64,000 bases of DNA. Origin: Odontocerum albicorne. Its lineage: Eukaryota > Arthropoda > Insecta > Trichoptera > Odontoceridae. Positions 1-10,684 of this stretch are shown here, piece by piece; the first letter of the stretch is position 1; every line of letters begins with the position of its first letter. Both the position numbers and the translations under genes were made by a program. The stretch spans positions 5,146,001-5,210,000 of the forward strand of contig OX463849.1 of the NCBI GenBank assembly GCA_949825065.1. The letters run 5' to 3'. Below the pieces are notes generated by a model. The model was not told where the DNA came from. It did no database searches and saw only the letters and a list, made by a program, of their open reading frames with translations.

Positions 1-116
1 ATCAATGCGTAAATATATTATGGAGGAATACCTAAAATCTGAACCTTGTATTTATTATATTTATAGAGATATTGATACTTATTAGAAGATATCCAACACA
101 GGGAAGGAAAGGTTAA
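1..116 (+). mobile_element. T1-B TTAA MITE, 3' end only
   Basis: The first 116 bases match the right-hand end of the complete T1-B element at 34033-34671 almost base for base, and they finish in GGGAAGGAAAGGTTAA. The rest of the element lies outside the window. It carries no coding sequence. Confidence 0.85.
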
Positions 117-141
117 GAGTAATACGGATGAAGTGATTTGG

Positions 142-216
142 GATGAATGTAAATTTACGACTGATTTGTTGAGTAACATAGAACATAGCACTCTGAGATG
201 GGTTGGTCATATATAG
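142..216 (+). pseudogene. LX LINE C-terminal scrap
   Basis: The frame from 142 reads DECKFTTDLLSNIEHSTLRW, then VGHI and a stop. This is the same peptide region as in the LX copies at 11014 and 30650 (…LRWFGHVERM…). It is a decayed fragment of a non-LTR retrotransposon C-terminus, cut off by the FB1 element that starts here. Confidence 0.6.
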
Positions 217-433
217 GATGTCTCGTAACTCGACGTTTAGACGATATTGAAGAAAAAACCAGCTTTTGATGATTCAGAGCTAAAAACTAAATCTTGCAAA
301 AGCCTTATACTTTTCGAGTTATAGGCATTTCTTTGAAAATTGTGAAAGTAGCTACTCTGCGCCAAATGTTTATACGATGTGACTACATGATGGCATGTTT
401 AGTCAGAATTTCAAAATGGTACGATACACATCT

Positions 434-1283
434 TTTTTTTTTTTTTTATTAAACAAGTAAATTATTATCATCATTATCGTCAAGGCTATACCTATATACA
501 AATTTATTACTTAACTAATCTTAATTATATGTTATAATTTATGAACTTATTTAATCTTATTTTCCTACATATCATTTAATTTTATTTATTCAATCTTAAT
601 ATATGAGATCTTAGAAATAATTAAAACCTACATACTACTTATAACTAGATAACAATTCTTACACTAATTATTTAGCAAAAACAAGTCCACTCGTTCAGGC
701 TCCTTGTATTCCATCACATTCACTCAGACCTTGGTCGTCCCAGCTAATACTGTAGGTGGACTAGTCAGACAACAGATAATGCTTCGGGAGCTTGTGCTTT
801 TAACGGAAGGGTAGGTCGGATTTACTCTCGTAAGCCCCCAGAGCAGCGAATAAGGGATTTCTGTGGTTTTGTTGGCTTTTATAGAACTTCACGGTCCAAG
901 CGAGGATGTGGTGTTGTAGGGTTTCTTCTCGCTGTTCAGCGTGAAGTCGTGTAAGATTTGCTCTGGGATGGGTGTTAAAAGATATCTTGAATGCCTTGTT
1001 CTGCACTCTCTGGAGTTTCAGGTGATCCATGTTGCTCACACTACCCCAAACGGGTGCAGCATAGGTCAAGATAGGACGAATAAGCGTTTTATAGAGGAGA
1101 AGCTTATTTTTGGGGGTAAGGAAGCTGCGTCGATGAAATATCGAACTGATAGCCCCTATGCCCTTGTGACACTTCTGTCTGATGGTATTCAAATGGGTTT
1201 TCCACGTCAGTCACCGGTCAAGGTGCAGGCCGAGGTATTTAACCACGTCCTGCCACTCAACCAGGCAACCACCGATTAATAAT
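434..1283 (-). mobile_element. Jockey-like LINE, 5'-truncated, with target-site duplication
   Basis: The insert sits inside FB1 and is bounded by the 11-bp direct repeat GATACACATCT (423-433 and 1284-1294). On the minus strand it ends in a poly(A) stretch, seen as the T run at 433-447. About 350 bases of AT-rich 3' untranslated sequence lie between that tail and the coding remnant at 800-1280. Truncation at the 5' side and a poly(A) tail are typical of target-primed reverse transcription. Confidence 0.85.
800..1280 (-). pseudogene. Jockey-like reverse transcriptase, C-terminal part
   Basis: From 1192 downward 130 codons are open. Upstream codons to about 1280 continue the same protein (WLSG, then VVKYLGLHLD) but contain a stop, so the methionine at 1192 is not a real start. 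The peptide has the thumb and C-terminal hallmarks of Jockey-clade polymerases: KYLGLHLD, then LLYKTLIRPILTYAAPVWG, then LKLQRVQNKAFKI. The catalytic motifs lie upstream and were never inserted. It cannot encode an active enzyme. Confidence 0.85.
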
Positions 1284-2024
1284 GATACACATCTACTTTT
1301 TCATTAATAAATAATTTAAAAAAATTAATATCTGTATTTAATGATAACACTTTTCAATAATCAAAGATCAAATGAAATTATCTGTTTCATATTGACTCAC
1401 GTCAAATGGTGACTATCTGTCTCACTCTAGTTCATGTCAAATGGTGACACTAGCTGTCTTACTCTAGCTCGTTTATGCGATTCATCGTCTGTCTCGCTCA
1501 AACTTATTGAATTTGATATTTGATTATTGAAAATTGTCATCATTAAATACAGAAATTATTTTTTATAAATTATTTTTAAAGAAGTAGGTATGTATTGTAG
1601 CATTTTAAAATTCTGTCTAAACAGGCCATCTTTTGATGTAACTTGTCAGGTTAGCGTAGTACATTATTTTTACAGTATGATGAGTTAAAGTTAGTTGATA
1701 AAAAATATTATTTTTTATGATCGGACAAAAACATTTTTTTTACGAACGTGCAGTTTTTTTCTGTTTTATATCGGACTCCGACTAATAGCAGGGTTATCTA
1801 GAATTGCGATACAACCATTCAAATCATAAAATATGGCAATTTGTAGTCACAGCATATTGGCGCAGGGTAGCTACTTTCACAATTTTCAAAGAAATGCCTA
1901 TAACTCGAAAAGTGTAAGATTTTCGCAAGAATTTTTTTAACTCTGAACTGTGATAAGCTAGCCTTTTCCTTAATACTGGCTTAACGTCGAGTTGCAGGAC
2001 ACCCTGTATATTCAGAACAAAATA

Positions 2025-2235
2025 TATATTCAGTGAAATCGTTACTGGAAAGTGTGGTAGAGGTAGAACGGTGAAGTAAATTAAATTTAGGAAATATAAA
2101 GTTTCGAAGAAATCGGAAGAGCAGTATCAGATGGTGTATAGACATACGAGTAGAATAAAGGAATAGTTAGCGCTCTCATATTTCTGCCTTTCCCGATAGG
2201 AAAACAGAGTGATGGTATGTGTGTACGTAGATTGA
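2025..2235 (+). mobile_element. LX LINE 3' tail remnant
   Basis: It ends in a segment like those closing other LX copies: 'gcgctctcatatttctgcct', then 'cccgataggaaa', then 'gtgatggtatgtgtgt'. Compare 11400-11450, 31740-31790 and 40090-40135. There is no usable frame. Confidence 0.5.
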
Positions 2236-2300
2236 GGAGTATGATAGACGTGAACATTTTCAATTGCTCTAAGGAGAAACTCAATGTTTATATTTATTTT

Positions 2301-2450
2301 CCTCAGTGAGATACAGGCAAAAGCCTAGTTTACTGGGGATGCGACAAATGAAAGGCAACAAACCCAGATCCATTAAAATTATATGTCCAAATCAAATTAC
2401 CTGTTGTTTTTTTCTCAAATTGTGTATATTTCTTGTCATGTGTAATAATA
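2301..2450 (+). repeat. 150-bp dispersed repeat (partner at 36341-36485, inverted)
   Basis: The segment runs from 'cctcagtgagatacaggcaa' to 'cttgtcatgtgtaataata'. It is present almost unchanged, in reverse complement, at 36341-36485. The open frame inside it is not conserved as protein. The repeat class is unknown. Confidence 0.8.
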
Positions 2451-2525
2451 AAAAAAAAATGAAATATCATGACGAATATAAGGAAATTGTTAATTAAAAA
2501 AATAAAAAATCACATTTTACATTTT

Positions 2526-2722
2526 ACTCGTACTTGTGTTAAACGTTTTATCTGCTCGTACTTGTGTTAATCATTTTCTTATCTACTCATACATGTGTTA
2601 ACTATTTTCTTATCTACTCGTACTTGTGATAAACATTTTTTTCTGTTTATTATCTAAAGTTTTTGATTAAGTGCTCAAGTTTTTCTGTTTATTATATAAA
2701 GTGTTTGATTAAGTGCTCAAGT
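2526..2722. repeat. Short tandem repeats (CTCGTACTTGTGTTAA units, then TTCTGTTTATTAT units)
   Basis: Four imperfect copies of a unit with CTCGTACTTGTGTTAA followed by TTTTCTTATCTA are followed by two copies of a 46-bp unit (TTTTTCTGTTTATTATATAA… GTGCTCAAG). This is a simple local duplication. Confidence 0.7.
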
Positions 2723-3640
2723 TTTGATGTTTTTATAATTTTGTTTTTAAATTTCGTTTTTGTTAATTAATATGTTTTAATAATTGTATATTCCTACGAT
2801 TTATTTTTTGTTACTTCTAGGTTTGTTAATTTTTTTTGCATAGTTTCGTTTTCATGTGGCTTCGATCATTAAAAATAAATCAACAAGAAAATACGGGAAT
2901 ACATTATAAATAAATTCACAAATAAAATAACTATATTTATCCATAAATTAAATAACTGACAAGCTGATATAATTACAGGAGAATTCCATATATTTATTAA
3001 AAACAACTCAGACTGTCTCCCGCTTATTTCCAGAGAAAATAGTCCTGTATTTTACACCAACAATAAGAATTTTGATGCCAAAAACAAGGAAAATAAATCA
3101 CATAAAATTTATGAAATATAATGTATTAGGGAAAGTAGGTACCATATATATTCGGATTACGCAAAAAAATTGTAACTAGATTACAAGACAATAAGTTACA
3201 TCTATCTAAAAAAAAAACTGAATTTTACATGACAATCTTCTAGAGAGAAATAATGAAAGTTCGTGGAAATTAGAATACAGGAGGAATGAGTGGAGTGGAG
3301 GTCTAAAATGGGGCGATAATAAAAGATATAGAAATTATAAAGGAAAGATGGAAGGAATACTTAGAGAAAGTGTACAACAAGTGATCATAATAATAATTAT
3401 GAAAGATATGCGGGTATGAGATGGACAATATGTATGAAATTGACAAAGAGGGGGTAAAAGTGACTGGTCAAAAATATGAATAAAAGGAAGACTGGAATGA
3501 TAGTAAGGTCTTTAGTAAGCATATAACATAGTCTTAACAGATTAAACTTTAATTTTCGTAAGCAAGAAGATCCAAGTTTCAAGACGATCGGCAGGTTTAA
3601 TCTGACGCAGTCTTTTGTTAGGCAGAGTTTTATGGATAGC
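2723..3640. other. AT-rich stretch, nothing recognised
   Basis: It holds homopolymer runs and short frames only. I see no similarity to the other repeats of the window and no coding signal. Confidence 0.5.
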
Positions 3641-3644
3641 GCTA

Positions 3645-3860
3645 TTTTTCCTTTGAGATGAAGACTTAGGAACGTATAGTTATTTTTCCTTTGAGATGAA
3701 GACTTAGGCTCAAGTTAATGATATTCTGAATGAAGAAAACGTAATGGTTCAGAGAAATTGCTGGAGATATATGCATGTAAAAGAAGCGAAAGGTGTGTGT
3801 TCTCTCTTCCTACCCCGACAGGGTATCTAACATATGTGATGGTATGTAAGTATACAACTA
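3645..3860 (+). repeat. Small direct duplication followed by an LX LINE tail
   Basis: 'ttttcctttgagatgaagac' occurs twice, at about 3647 and 3686. From about 3728 the sequence resembles the LX 3' end: 'gaagcgaaaggtgtgtgttc', then 'cctaccccgacagggtat', then 'gtgatggtatgtaagtat'. Confidence 0.45.
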
Positions 3861-4908
3861 TTAATAAAGTAATTTTCCTTGAAAAAAATATATATATTAT
3901 ACAAATATGGTATTTTCCCATGGGACTTATTTTGAAAATAAAATATAGTATTTGACCTTCCTTGAACTCTCACGTAATCAACAATAAGTGTATAACTGTA
4001 TTTTTTTTATTTTTCAGAAATAAACCTTCCCTGAAACAACAACTCTCTCTATTTCCGGATAAATTCAAATAATAAAAAGTGAAATAAAAATGTGACTATC
4101 CAGTTTAGTAGTTTTTTTTTCTTCATAATATTAATTAAAGAAAATAACATTACAGGAGTAATTAATTTGAATAAGTGGTAATTAAAATTGTGAGAAGCAA
4201 CAATGCCTGAAATGGTTCTGGAACTTAGCATCAGAGTGCTGGCCTGGAAAATGGACGAAGCAAGGAGATTTATTGTCTTCAAATTCAGGGGTGATTACGC
4301 CATTAATCTTTGACATTTTCAGATATAAACGGGAAAACGTTACAATAATTTATCCACCACTTTAAACTATTCGTCCTTTTCGGTTTCGTCGTTTTACTGA
4401 AAACTTTTTTATTTTAGTTGAATTATCAAATAGTAAACTGTCGCAAAAGAACAAATGAGTAAAATCGAAATAGTATAAACTTTAAATTTTAAAAACCTGC
4501 CATTATAAATTTATTTAAAAAAGTGAAAAAAAAAATTTACTTTTACAAGTGCTATACACTTATTTAAAAAATATAAACTCGGTTAAATCTTGTGTGTTTA
4601 AATTATTAATATGTATTTATAAACTTGATTTTAGCAAATAAACAATCGTATTTATATAACTGTGATAAAAACTGAACCTGAAAGTAATAATTGAATTCAT
4701 CACGAATATAAATTTTAAAATTATTTAATTAAAGTTTCTTTAATCAAAGATAAACTATCAAATTATTAACTAAAATTTCAAAGTTCGGTAAAATAACATT
4801 TATTCTAAAAATACATAAATCAAATTGAATTTAATAAAGTGCTATTCCTTTCGGTGCTGTAAAAAATTTCTTAACTTGTTAGACTGAAACTTTTCGCCTA
4901 AATAAATA
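3861..4908. other. AT-rich region upstream of the candidate exon
   Basis: Very AT-rich, and no repeats shared with the rest of the window were noticed. If 4909-5062 is a first coding exon, its 5' untranslated region or an intron lies here. I see no convincing TATA box or initiator. Confidence 0.4.
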
Positions 4909-5062
4909 ATGTCTCTAGCTCTGCCAGGGAGCTCCGGGGCAGGGGGGCCGGACGCCTCGCCCCGGAGGTCAGTAAGCCCCTTACTAGAGGTCCGGCGCCC
5001 CCACTGTACCCTTAATTGTGACCACTGCAACTCGATCTTGGAGGATAGGTTTAAACATATAC
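4909..5062 (+). CDS. Candidate host-gene coding exon (unknown protein, first 51 codons)
   Basis: A GC-rich block (about 4920-5035) stands out in very AT-rich DNA. The ATG at 4909 has A at -3 and an in-frame TAA two codons upstream. The peptide opens MSLALPGSSGAGGPDASPRR and continues through SVSPLLEVRRPHC and CDHCNSILEDRFKHI. It has a low-complexity Gly/Ser/Pro start, an SPRRSVSP motif that could be phosphorylated, and a CxxxCxxC cluster (CTLNCDHC). At 5063 a good splice donor, GTAAGT, interrupts the frame after 'catatac', and what follows becomes AT-rich and non-coding in look. I therefore read it as an exon ending at 5062 in phase 1. I do not recognise the protein, and no following exon could be identified in the window. 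A chance frame in a GC-rich repeat is the alternative. Confidence 0.5.
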
Positions 5063-5867
5063 GTAAGTACCTTACACTTTTTTCATTGCATAATAATGAG
5101 ACCAAACTAAAAATACGCTTTTTTTACTATGTACCAATAAAGCTCAAAAGATTTCAAACACGTTGGAGCGTGCATGGTCAGATACAACCCTTAGATGCCG
5201 TCTTTAGGGACGATTATCTAAAGACAGCATATACGATAAACGTCATTTAATTTCTGCTAAGATTTTCTCTTCTTTTAAAAAAGCTTGGATAACTACGTGA
5301 AATTCCATTTGTTTCTTTATGATTGAATGTTTAATTTATTTAACGACACAACAGTGTCTTTATATACAAATGAACATGTGACAGGTTATAAAGTACTTAA
5401 AATTATTGACAAATAATACAACTTTATCTTAAACTAACATGAAGATACAAAAAGCAGTAGTAATAATGAATTACACTCGTCGTTTTAAAATTATTTAATA
5501 ATCTTTGAGAATTTTGTGGGAATTTTGTGGATAGATATTGAGATATAGAAAACACATGGCCTCATTAGTAGAACGAGATGCAAGTTGCTTTGCAGAATTT
5601 AAACCTTCATACATGTTGATGCAGGGTTACTCAACTCCAGAGGAAAAGTATTGTCCTTAATGTTTTGTTTATACTCGTATTACGTTATTTATATTAATAA
5701 AGGAGAGCACAAAGTTAGTAGTTATTTCTAAATATTGTTGTGATAATTGTAAATGAGTATAAAATATTGAGATGCAAAAACGAAATAGTAAGATTATGTT
5801 GTTGAATATGAATCCAAGATTCTCTTTTAGATCACAAATTTAGATAAATAAATATAAATAAATAAAT
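5063..5867. other. Possible start of an intron; otherwise featureless
   Basis: It begins with the GTAAGT donor of the candidate exon. The open frame continues to 5250, but with AT-driven composition and no domain. The rest is AT-rich with nothing recognised. Confidence 0.35.
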
Positions 5868-6095
5868 ATAGGTTTATTGATAGCAACATAGTACTCGTAT
5901 GTACATAATATACTTAAATAACACTTCAAAAAAAAAAACATAATTTGCAGAAAATACATTGAAGACAGAAGCTTTCAAAAGGTCTGGGCTCATCTAATAA
6001 CATACCCTCGGCCAATATACACCCTATCAATATAGGGTGAGCCCAGCCATGGGGACACCAGATGTTTTTCAGCCCGAACCCTTGCGCATGTAGAA
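5868..6095 (-). mobile_element. S2 SINE tail
   Basis: Read on the minus strand it carries the S2 body: 'ggctgggctcaccctatatt', then 'gatagggtgtatattggccg', then 'atgagcccagacc', ending in 'ctatgttgctatcaataaac'. The same body is at 20838-21158, 37835-38010, 39282-39525, 46650-46790 and 63098-63240. The tRNA-like head is missing. Confidence 0.7.
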
Positions 6096-6587
6096 TAAGA
6101 TTTAGGTATTAATCCTACAAAAATCTGGAGAGACATTGGAAGCAGTGCTGAGAAATCTAACCGATCGGATGACCCCAGACACCCTTTGCAATAATTCCTA
6201 GCCCCAACATCCAGATAGTTTCATTATGACCACTAAGCCTCTGAAAAGAAAAAAAAACAGAATATGACGAAACAACACGTCTTCTATCGGTAATAGTTGA
6301 TATACTACGAACGTTAGAGATATACAATTTGACTGTTAATCACCTGACCATGCAGTGTAGTATCAGTCCATATATGGTCTAATTTTTTTTCAGGTCGGAA
6401 GCTTTTGGACCTTAGTGATATATTGCCTTGATTTTTATGATTATCAATAATGCCTTAAAAATGCGAAACTGGAAATTCTCGAAATAAGTCTGAATATAAA
6501 ATTAGTACAAAATTGTACATATACCGAATTGGAAACATGTTTTTTCCTTTGCATCTTTAGGAATTTTTATACATATATTATATATTA

Positions 6588-6830
6588 TCACACCGTTGAC
6601 CTGTTGGGGTAGCAAAATATGATTAGGACAAAGTGTTTATCATCTTTGGCCTCCTCTACATTCATGCATCTACTCATAAAGCTATGATTTATCAGTCTTT
6701 TTATATTTACATCCTTGAAAATGTGGTTCACTTGATCTACCCAAACATTCCTCAGTATTCCTCTATCACGTTGTACACTCACATTTGTATTATATGTATT
6801 GGTTTTGGTAGTCTCTCTTCATTAATTGCC
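6588..6830 (-). pseudogene. LX LINE 3' coding remnant
   Basis: The minus-strand frame reads MSVQRDRGILRNVWVDQVNH, later CMNVEEAKDDKH, and ends FCYPNRSTV. This is the spacing of the LX C-terminus (…GRPRK…DQ…; …CMN.EEAK…; …YP...). The frame opens at 6782 and stops at 6588. Nothing upstream of this segment of the polymerase is retained. Confidence 0.5.
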
Positions 6831-6880
6831 TAAACTATCTCAAATCAGTCTTCTTTACCGAACTTAATTTCACATTTATT

Positions 6881-7297
6881 CTTAACTTCACAATCACTAC
6901 GTTCCATATTCTTAACTTCACAATCACTACATTCCATTATCTTAACTTCAAAATCACTACAGTCCATATCCTTAACTTCACAATCACCACATTGCATATT
7001 CTTAACTTAACAATCACTACAATCCATATTCTTAACTTAACAATCACTACAATCCATATTCTTAACTTCACAATCACCACATTCCATATTCTTAACTTCA
7101 CAATCACTAAATTCCGTATTCTTAACTAAACAATCACTACAATCCATATTCGTAACTTCACAATCACTAAATTCCATATTCTTAACTTCAGAATCACTAT
7201 ATTCCATATTAACTTCACAATCACTACATTCCATATTCTTAACTTCACAATCACTACATTCCATATTTTTAACTTCACAATCACTACATTCCATATT
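6881..7297. repeat. 30-bp minisatellite, about 14 copies
   Basis: The unit is about CTTAACTTCACAATCACTAC followed by ATTCCATATT. Copies differ by point changes, and the one clear indel (a missing CTT near 7208) is a multiple of three. On the minus strand one frame therefore stays open from 7294 to 7037 and reads a 10-residue repeat, NMECSDCEVK. A second frame is open too (IWNVVIVKLR), as expected for a stop-free 30-mer, so this is probably not a real protein. Confidence 0.9.
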
Positions 7298-7811
7298 CCG
7301 TCATACATTGTTGTTTCATGAATTCATCTCACTGCACACATGTTTACAGAATTGATTTGTTTCTTTTAGGTCTTTAATTTTTAAACTTATGCAAAAGATA
7401 CCCTCTTAATATTCTTATGTATACAGACCACTTATATATAATTAATTTGTAATATTTTCAATCTGTCAAAATTCGTGGTTTAGAACATCGGTTTTGTTGA
7501 CAAATATGTTTTTCTGAGCAAATATATAGTAAATGCGGAGAAGTATCTAATTAAATGATTGCAGCTACTACCTTCCAATCCTTGCCCTCAGCTTACTCAT
7601 ACGAGTATATTTCTATTGTAAGATTCAGTAAATTATAATGGATTTGAGTCCTTGGTTGGAGCACCCTTGGTAAGTGTCTGGTCTCTTCATGGGGCTATAT
7701 AAATTGCCCTTTTTATTTTTAATATTTTTTTGCAGTTATTTGAAAATAAGAAGTAGAAACAATTCAAAAAATAAATCTTTGAAATGTGGACCAGTAAAAA
7801 GTAAAATCTCT

Positions 7812-7966
7812 CATAATATTCGAAATTATGTACCACTCTTAACATAATATTCGAAATTATGTACCACTCTTAACATAATATTCGAAATTATGTACCACTC
7901 TTAACATAATATTCGAAATTATGTACCACTCTTAACATAATATTCGAAATTATGTACCACTCTTAA
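7812..7966. repeat. 31-bp direct repeat, 5 near-identical copies
   Basis: Copies start at 7812, 7843, 7874, 7905 and 7936, each beginning CATAATATTCGAAATTATGT. There is no spacer, so this is a minisatellite and not a CRISPR array. Near-identity of the copies points to recent expansion. Confidence 0.9.
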
Positions 7967-8150
7967 CAGTTTTGCATTTTTTAATATTTTATGAAGCTGT
8001 TAAGTTATTTAAATTATTATATGAAACCGTTAACTTTAAGGCGAGCTGCAATAGGAAACAAATACCATTAAGCAATGTCATATCTGTTAAAATTATGGTT
8101 CAAAACAGTTTATTAATGCCAATATTGGTGCAAGGTAGGGAAGCATAGAT

Positions 8151-8337
8151 GACCTCCGTGACCTGGTGGTACGACACTTGTTTGCCGATTCGGAGGTTGC
8201 GGGTTCGATCCCCGCTGGAACACAGATTTTTTTAAATAGGATTCCAGTCTGGTTAACACTTAGGGCCTATAAAACAGCTTTCTGGTTGGTTGGAAGAGAT
8301 TGCCACATGGCAATAAACTCGCCAGGTAAAAAAAAAA
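8151..8337 (+). mobile_element. S1 SINE, full length, tRNA-derived
   Basis: The head is tRNA-like: GACCTCCGTGACCTGGTGGT, with a B box GGTTCGATCCC near 8203. A body follows, then a tail with the hairpin-forming GATTGCCACATGGCAAT and a poly(A) end. The tail resembles the 3' end of the CR1-like LINE at 18240-18310 ('tggttggttggaagagattg'). That fits a SINE that borrowed a LINE tail for retrotransposition. The internal promoter could be used by RNA polymerase III. Confidence 0.8.
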
Positions 8338-8504
8338 ACGGACATGACAAATGAAAAAAAAAAAAAACAAATTAATGCGCTGAAAATGCGTGCATTGAGT
8401 ATAATAGGTGCTGTGTCAATGTATATAAAAATATTAAATGTAATAATGAAAACTATGTTTTTAAAATTGATGTGTTAAATACAGTGAAAAAGAGTACATA
8501 TAGT

Positions 8505-8800
8505 ATATGGGTGTTTTGAACATGTTAAACGGATGGGTAGCAAAAAAACTTACAACAGATTAACAAAGCAATCGTGAGTGGGGGTTGTAAAAGAGGACGA
8601 CAGGGAAAAGTATGGTTGAATCAAATGAATAAAATTAGAAAATAAGGAAAAGTAAACAATAAGATAAAAGAAGGAACTAAATGATGAGGTTTAGAGTTGT
8701 GTAGGAAGTTGAAAGTTAACCATGTCGAGATGGTTGAAATTTCGGTACTCTGTACTTTCTGCCTATCTCAACAGGGATACGGTGTGATGATTCGGATGTT
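8505..8800 (+). mobile_element. LX LINE 3' end
   Basis: It starts in a decayed version of the RWFGHVKRM segment (GCFEHVKRM by frame) and passes through 'ggacgacagggaaaagtatg'. It ends in 'cggtactctgtactttctgc', then 'ctatctcaacagggatacgg', the LX terminal block. Several stops are present. Confidence 0.6.
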
Positions 8801-8818
8801 TACGCTGCCAAGAAAAAA

Positions 8819-8918
8819 ATCGTTTCATTTGAATTTATCAATGTTTTTCATAAATAAAATAAACTGTCTAAATATAAATCGTTTCATTTGAATTTATCAA
8901 TGTTTTTCATAAATATTG
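8819..8918. repeat. 41-bp sequence duplicated in tandem (period 59)
   Basis: 'cgtttcatttgaatttatca' and the following 'atgtttttcataaata' occur at 8821 and 8880 without change. Confidence 0.9.
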
Positions 8919-9397
8919 TAAAATAAACAACCTAAAGAAATATTGAATTTCTATCCAACAACTGAAAAGCGAAATCCATCACATGGTTATAAATAATGCT
9001 ACAAATAAACATTTTATCAGATAAATAAGAATCGTTGAAGTTGATAATTAAACCAGAGGTAAAAATGCTGTGTGATATTTCACATGAATGTTTCAAACCA
9101 TAATTATTCAAATTTTGACAGGAAAATCGGTAAAACAATCATTCCACAGGATCGGATTAAAAACTATTGAAACTTTGAATTATTCATTTTTTTGTTCTCT
9201 AACAAGAAACCCTATGATTTAATTATTCAAACGCTTGTATTCCACTAGATGGTCTTATTTGATTTTTGAAAACACATAATTAAATAGAACGCCCCTTGAT
9301 CTTTAGATATAAATTTAATAGGACCTAGATATAAATCAATCCAACAATACACATATCCCTTTGAAACCATGCTTTAATATAATAAGAATTAACAAGA

Positions 9398-9610
9398 TGG
9401 GAATGTCTGCCATATGTCGTTTGTGGCCACTGCATGATGACTAGTTAGTTACCTTTACATAATGGGTATTATGAAGAATATCAGTTGTGAGTGTGGTCTG
9501 GATGATGAAATAAAAACTGTATGTTTTTTGGTTGTTCTTTACGATACAGATTTGATTAACTTAAAACCACATCTTTACCGCGTCTTGTGAATTAAAAAAA
9601 AATCAAATTG
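9398..9610 (+). pseudogene. Jockey-like LINE, zinc-knuckle C-terminus remnant
   Basis: Conceptual translation gives MGIMKNISCECGLDDEIKT, which parallels the minus-strand copy at 45969-46268 (RMGIVEISGCEFGQDDETIE). It keeps the CxC-G-DDE signature that follows the polymerase in Jockey-type elements. Stops and frameshifts are present. Confidence 0.5.
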
Positions 9611-9723
9611 CTTATATTATATTGACTCGTATAATTGCAAAATGACTTTCATTTGGTGGCACAAATCATTCGAGTTTGTGTGCATTGCCTATTATGAAAT
9701 AAAAATTTGATCTTTATCACATA

Positions 9724-10654
9724 CTACCTTGGTCAAAAAGTTTTAGGACTTATTCATAAAATCGAAAATACAAGTGTATTCATCAAAATCGATATGGTCC
9801 CCTTCAAAGTACTCCCCATCGACTGCAACGCACTTACGCCAGCGCTTGATCCAATCCTCGAAACACCGCTGGTACTCAATTTTCTGTATGTCCATCAGAG
9901 CCATCTTCGATTTTTTCACGACATCCTCTCGGGTATTGTAACGCGTTCCGCGAAGCGGTTTTTTAAGTCACTTGAACAGGAAAAAGTCACAGGCAGCCAG
10001 ATCAGGTGAATTCAAAGGCTGCTGAATAGAAGTCGTGTTATTTTTGGTCAAAAACTCATGGAAATCATGTCTTTCGCGATTTCAACGCGGTCCTTTTTTT
10101 GCATGAAATTGAGGTCTTTCAGCACCAATTTTGCAGCGACACGTCTGAGGACCAAATCACTAACCAAAATGCCTTGAGCGAATCCATAAGCGATGTTCAA
10201 GTCCTCTGCCAGCTCTCTGATGGTCAATTTGCGGTTTTCGGCCCACATTTCTTTGATTTTGTCGATGTTTTCATCAGTTTTCGACTGCCACTACGTTCGT
10301 CATCCTCGATCGACTCACGACCACTTCTTAAGCGTTCGTGCCACTGAAAAACACTTCTCCAACATTTCCAAGGTCTGCGAACCGTTAAATCCGTTTTTCA
10401 CACAAACTTTAATGCAAACTCGTTGATGCACAGTTGATGCCATTTTCAAACTTGTAAAAAATCGAAAACACACACAAATGTAGATGTACTCAGTACAGAG
10501 TAACTTTTACAAATGTCAAGCGTTGACGCTGAAATTTAGAAGGAAGTGTCAATGATGGATGTGGTAATCTAACAAAACAAAAAAAAAACAATTCCAATCG
10601 GGTGACAGACAGCACCACACGGTGGCCGGTCCTAAATCTTTTTGATCAAGGTAG
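9724..10654 (-). mobile_element. mariner element, internally deleted (931 bp)
   Basis: The ends are inverted: CTACCTTGGTCAAAAAGTTT at the left, and CTACCTTGATCAAAAAGATT read inward from the right. Each is flanked by TA (9722-9723 and 10655-10656), the standard Tc1/mariner target duplication. The size is well below the roughly 1.3 kb of an autonomous mariner. The middle of the transposase is missing, so only trans-mobilisation would be possible. Confidence 0.9.
9743..10443 (-). pseudogene. mariner transposase, deleted in the middle
   Basis: The start codon complement lies at 10441-10443 (MASTVHQRVCIKVCVKNGFN). The second helix-turn-helix of the DNA-binding domain is clear at 10248-10048: MWAENRKLTIRELAEDLNIA, then RRVAAKLVLKDLNFMQKKDR. 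After a deletion the frame resumes in the C-terminal part: CDFF, later ALMDIQKIEYQRCFEDWIKR, then DYFEGDHIDFDEY, ending FMNKS. The loss spans most of the catalytic DDD core, and frameshifts occur, so it is inactive. Confidence 0.85.
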
Positions 10655-10684
10655 TACGTCAACTCACTTCTGTTGTTGGGGGTA

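Larger units (their letters stand above)
212..2008. mobile_element. FB1 foldback element, copy 1 (interrupted by a LINE)
   Basis: The left end (TATAGGATGTCTCGTAACTC) and the right end (reverse complement TACAGGGTGTCCTGCAACTC) are inverted, and the inversion continues inward. For example, 'cttttcgagttataggcatt' at about 310 reappears reverse-complemented near 1895-1915. The intact copy is at 38031-39151. Here the left arm has lost roughly 200 bases, and a LINE occupies 434-1283. No open frame belongs to FB1. The ends resemble the TACAGGGTGTCC termini seen on several insect repeats, but I do not assign a superfamily. Confidence 0.75.

Noticed and set aside
7812..7966. CRISPR-like 31-bp direct repeats
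   Set aside because: The copies are contiguous with no spacers, and the DNA is eukaryotic in every other respect. It is a minisatellite.
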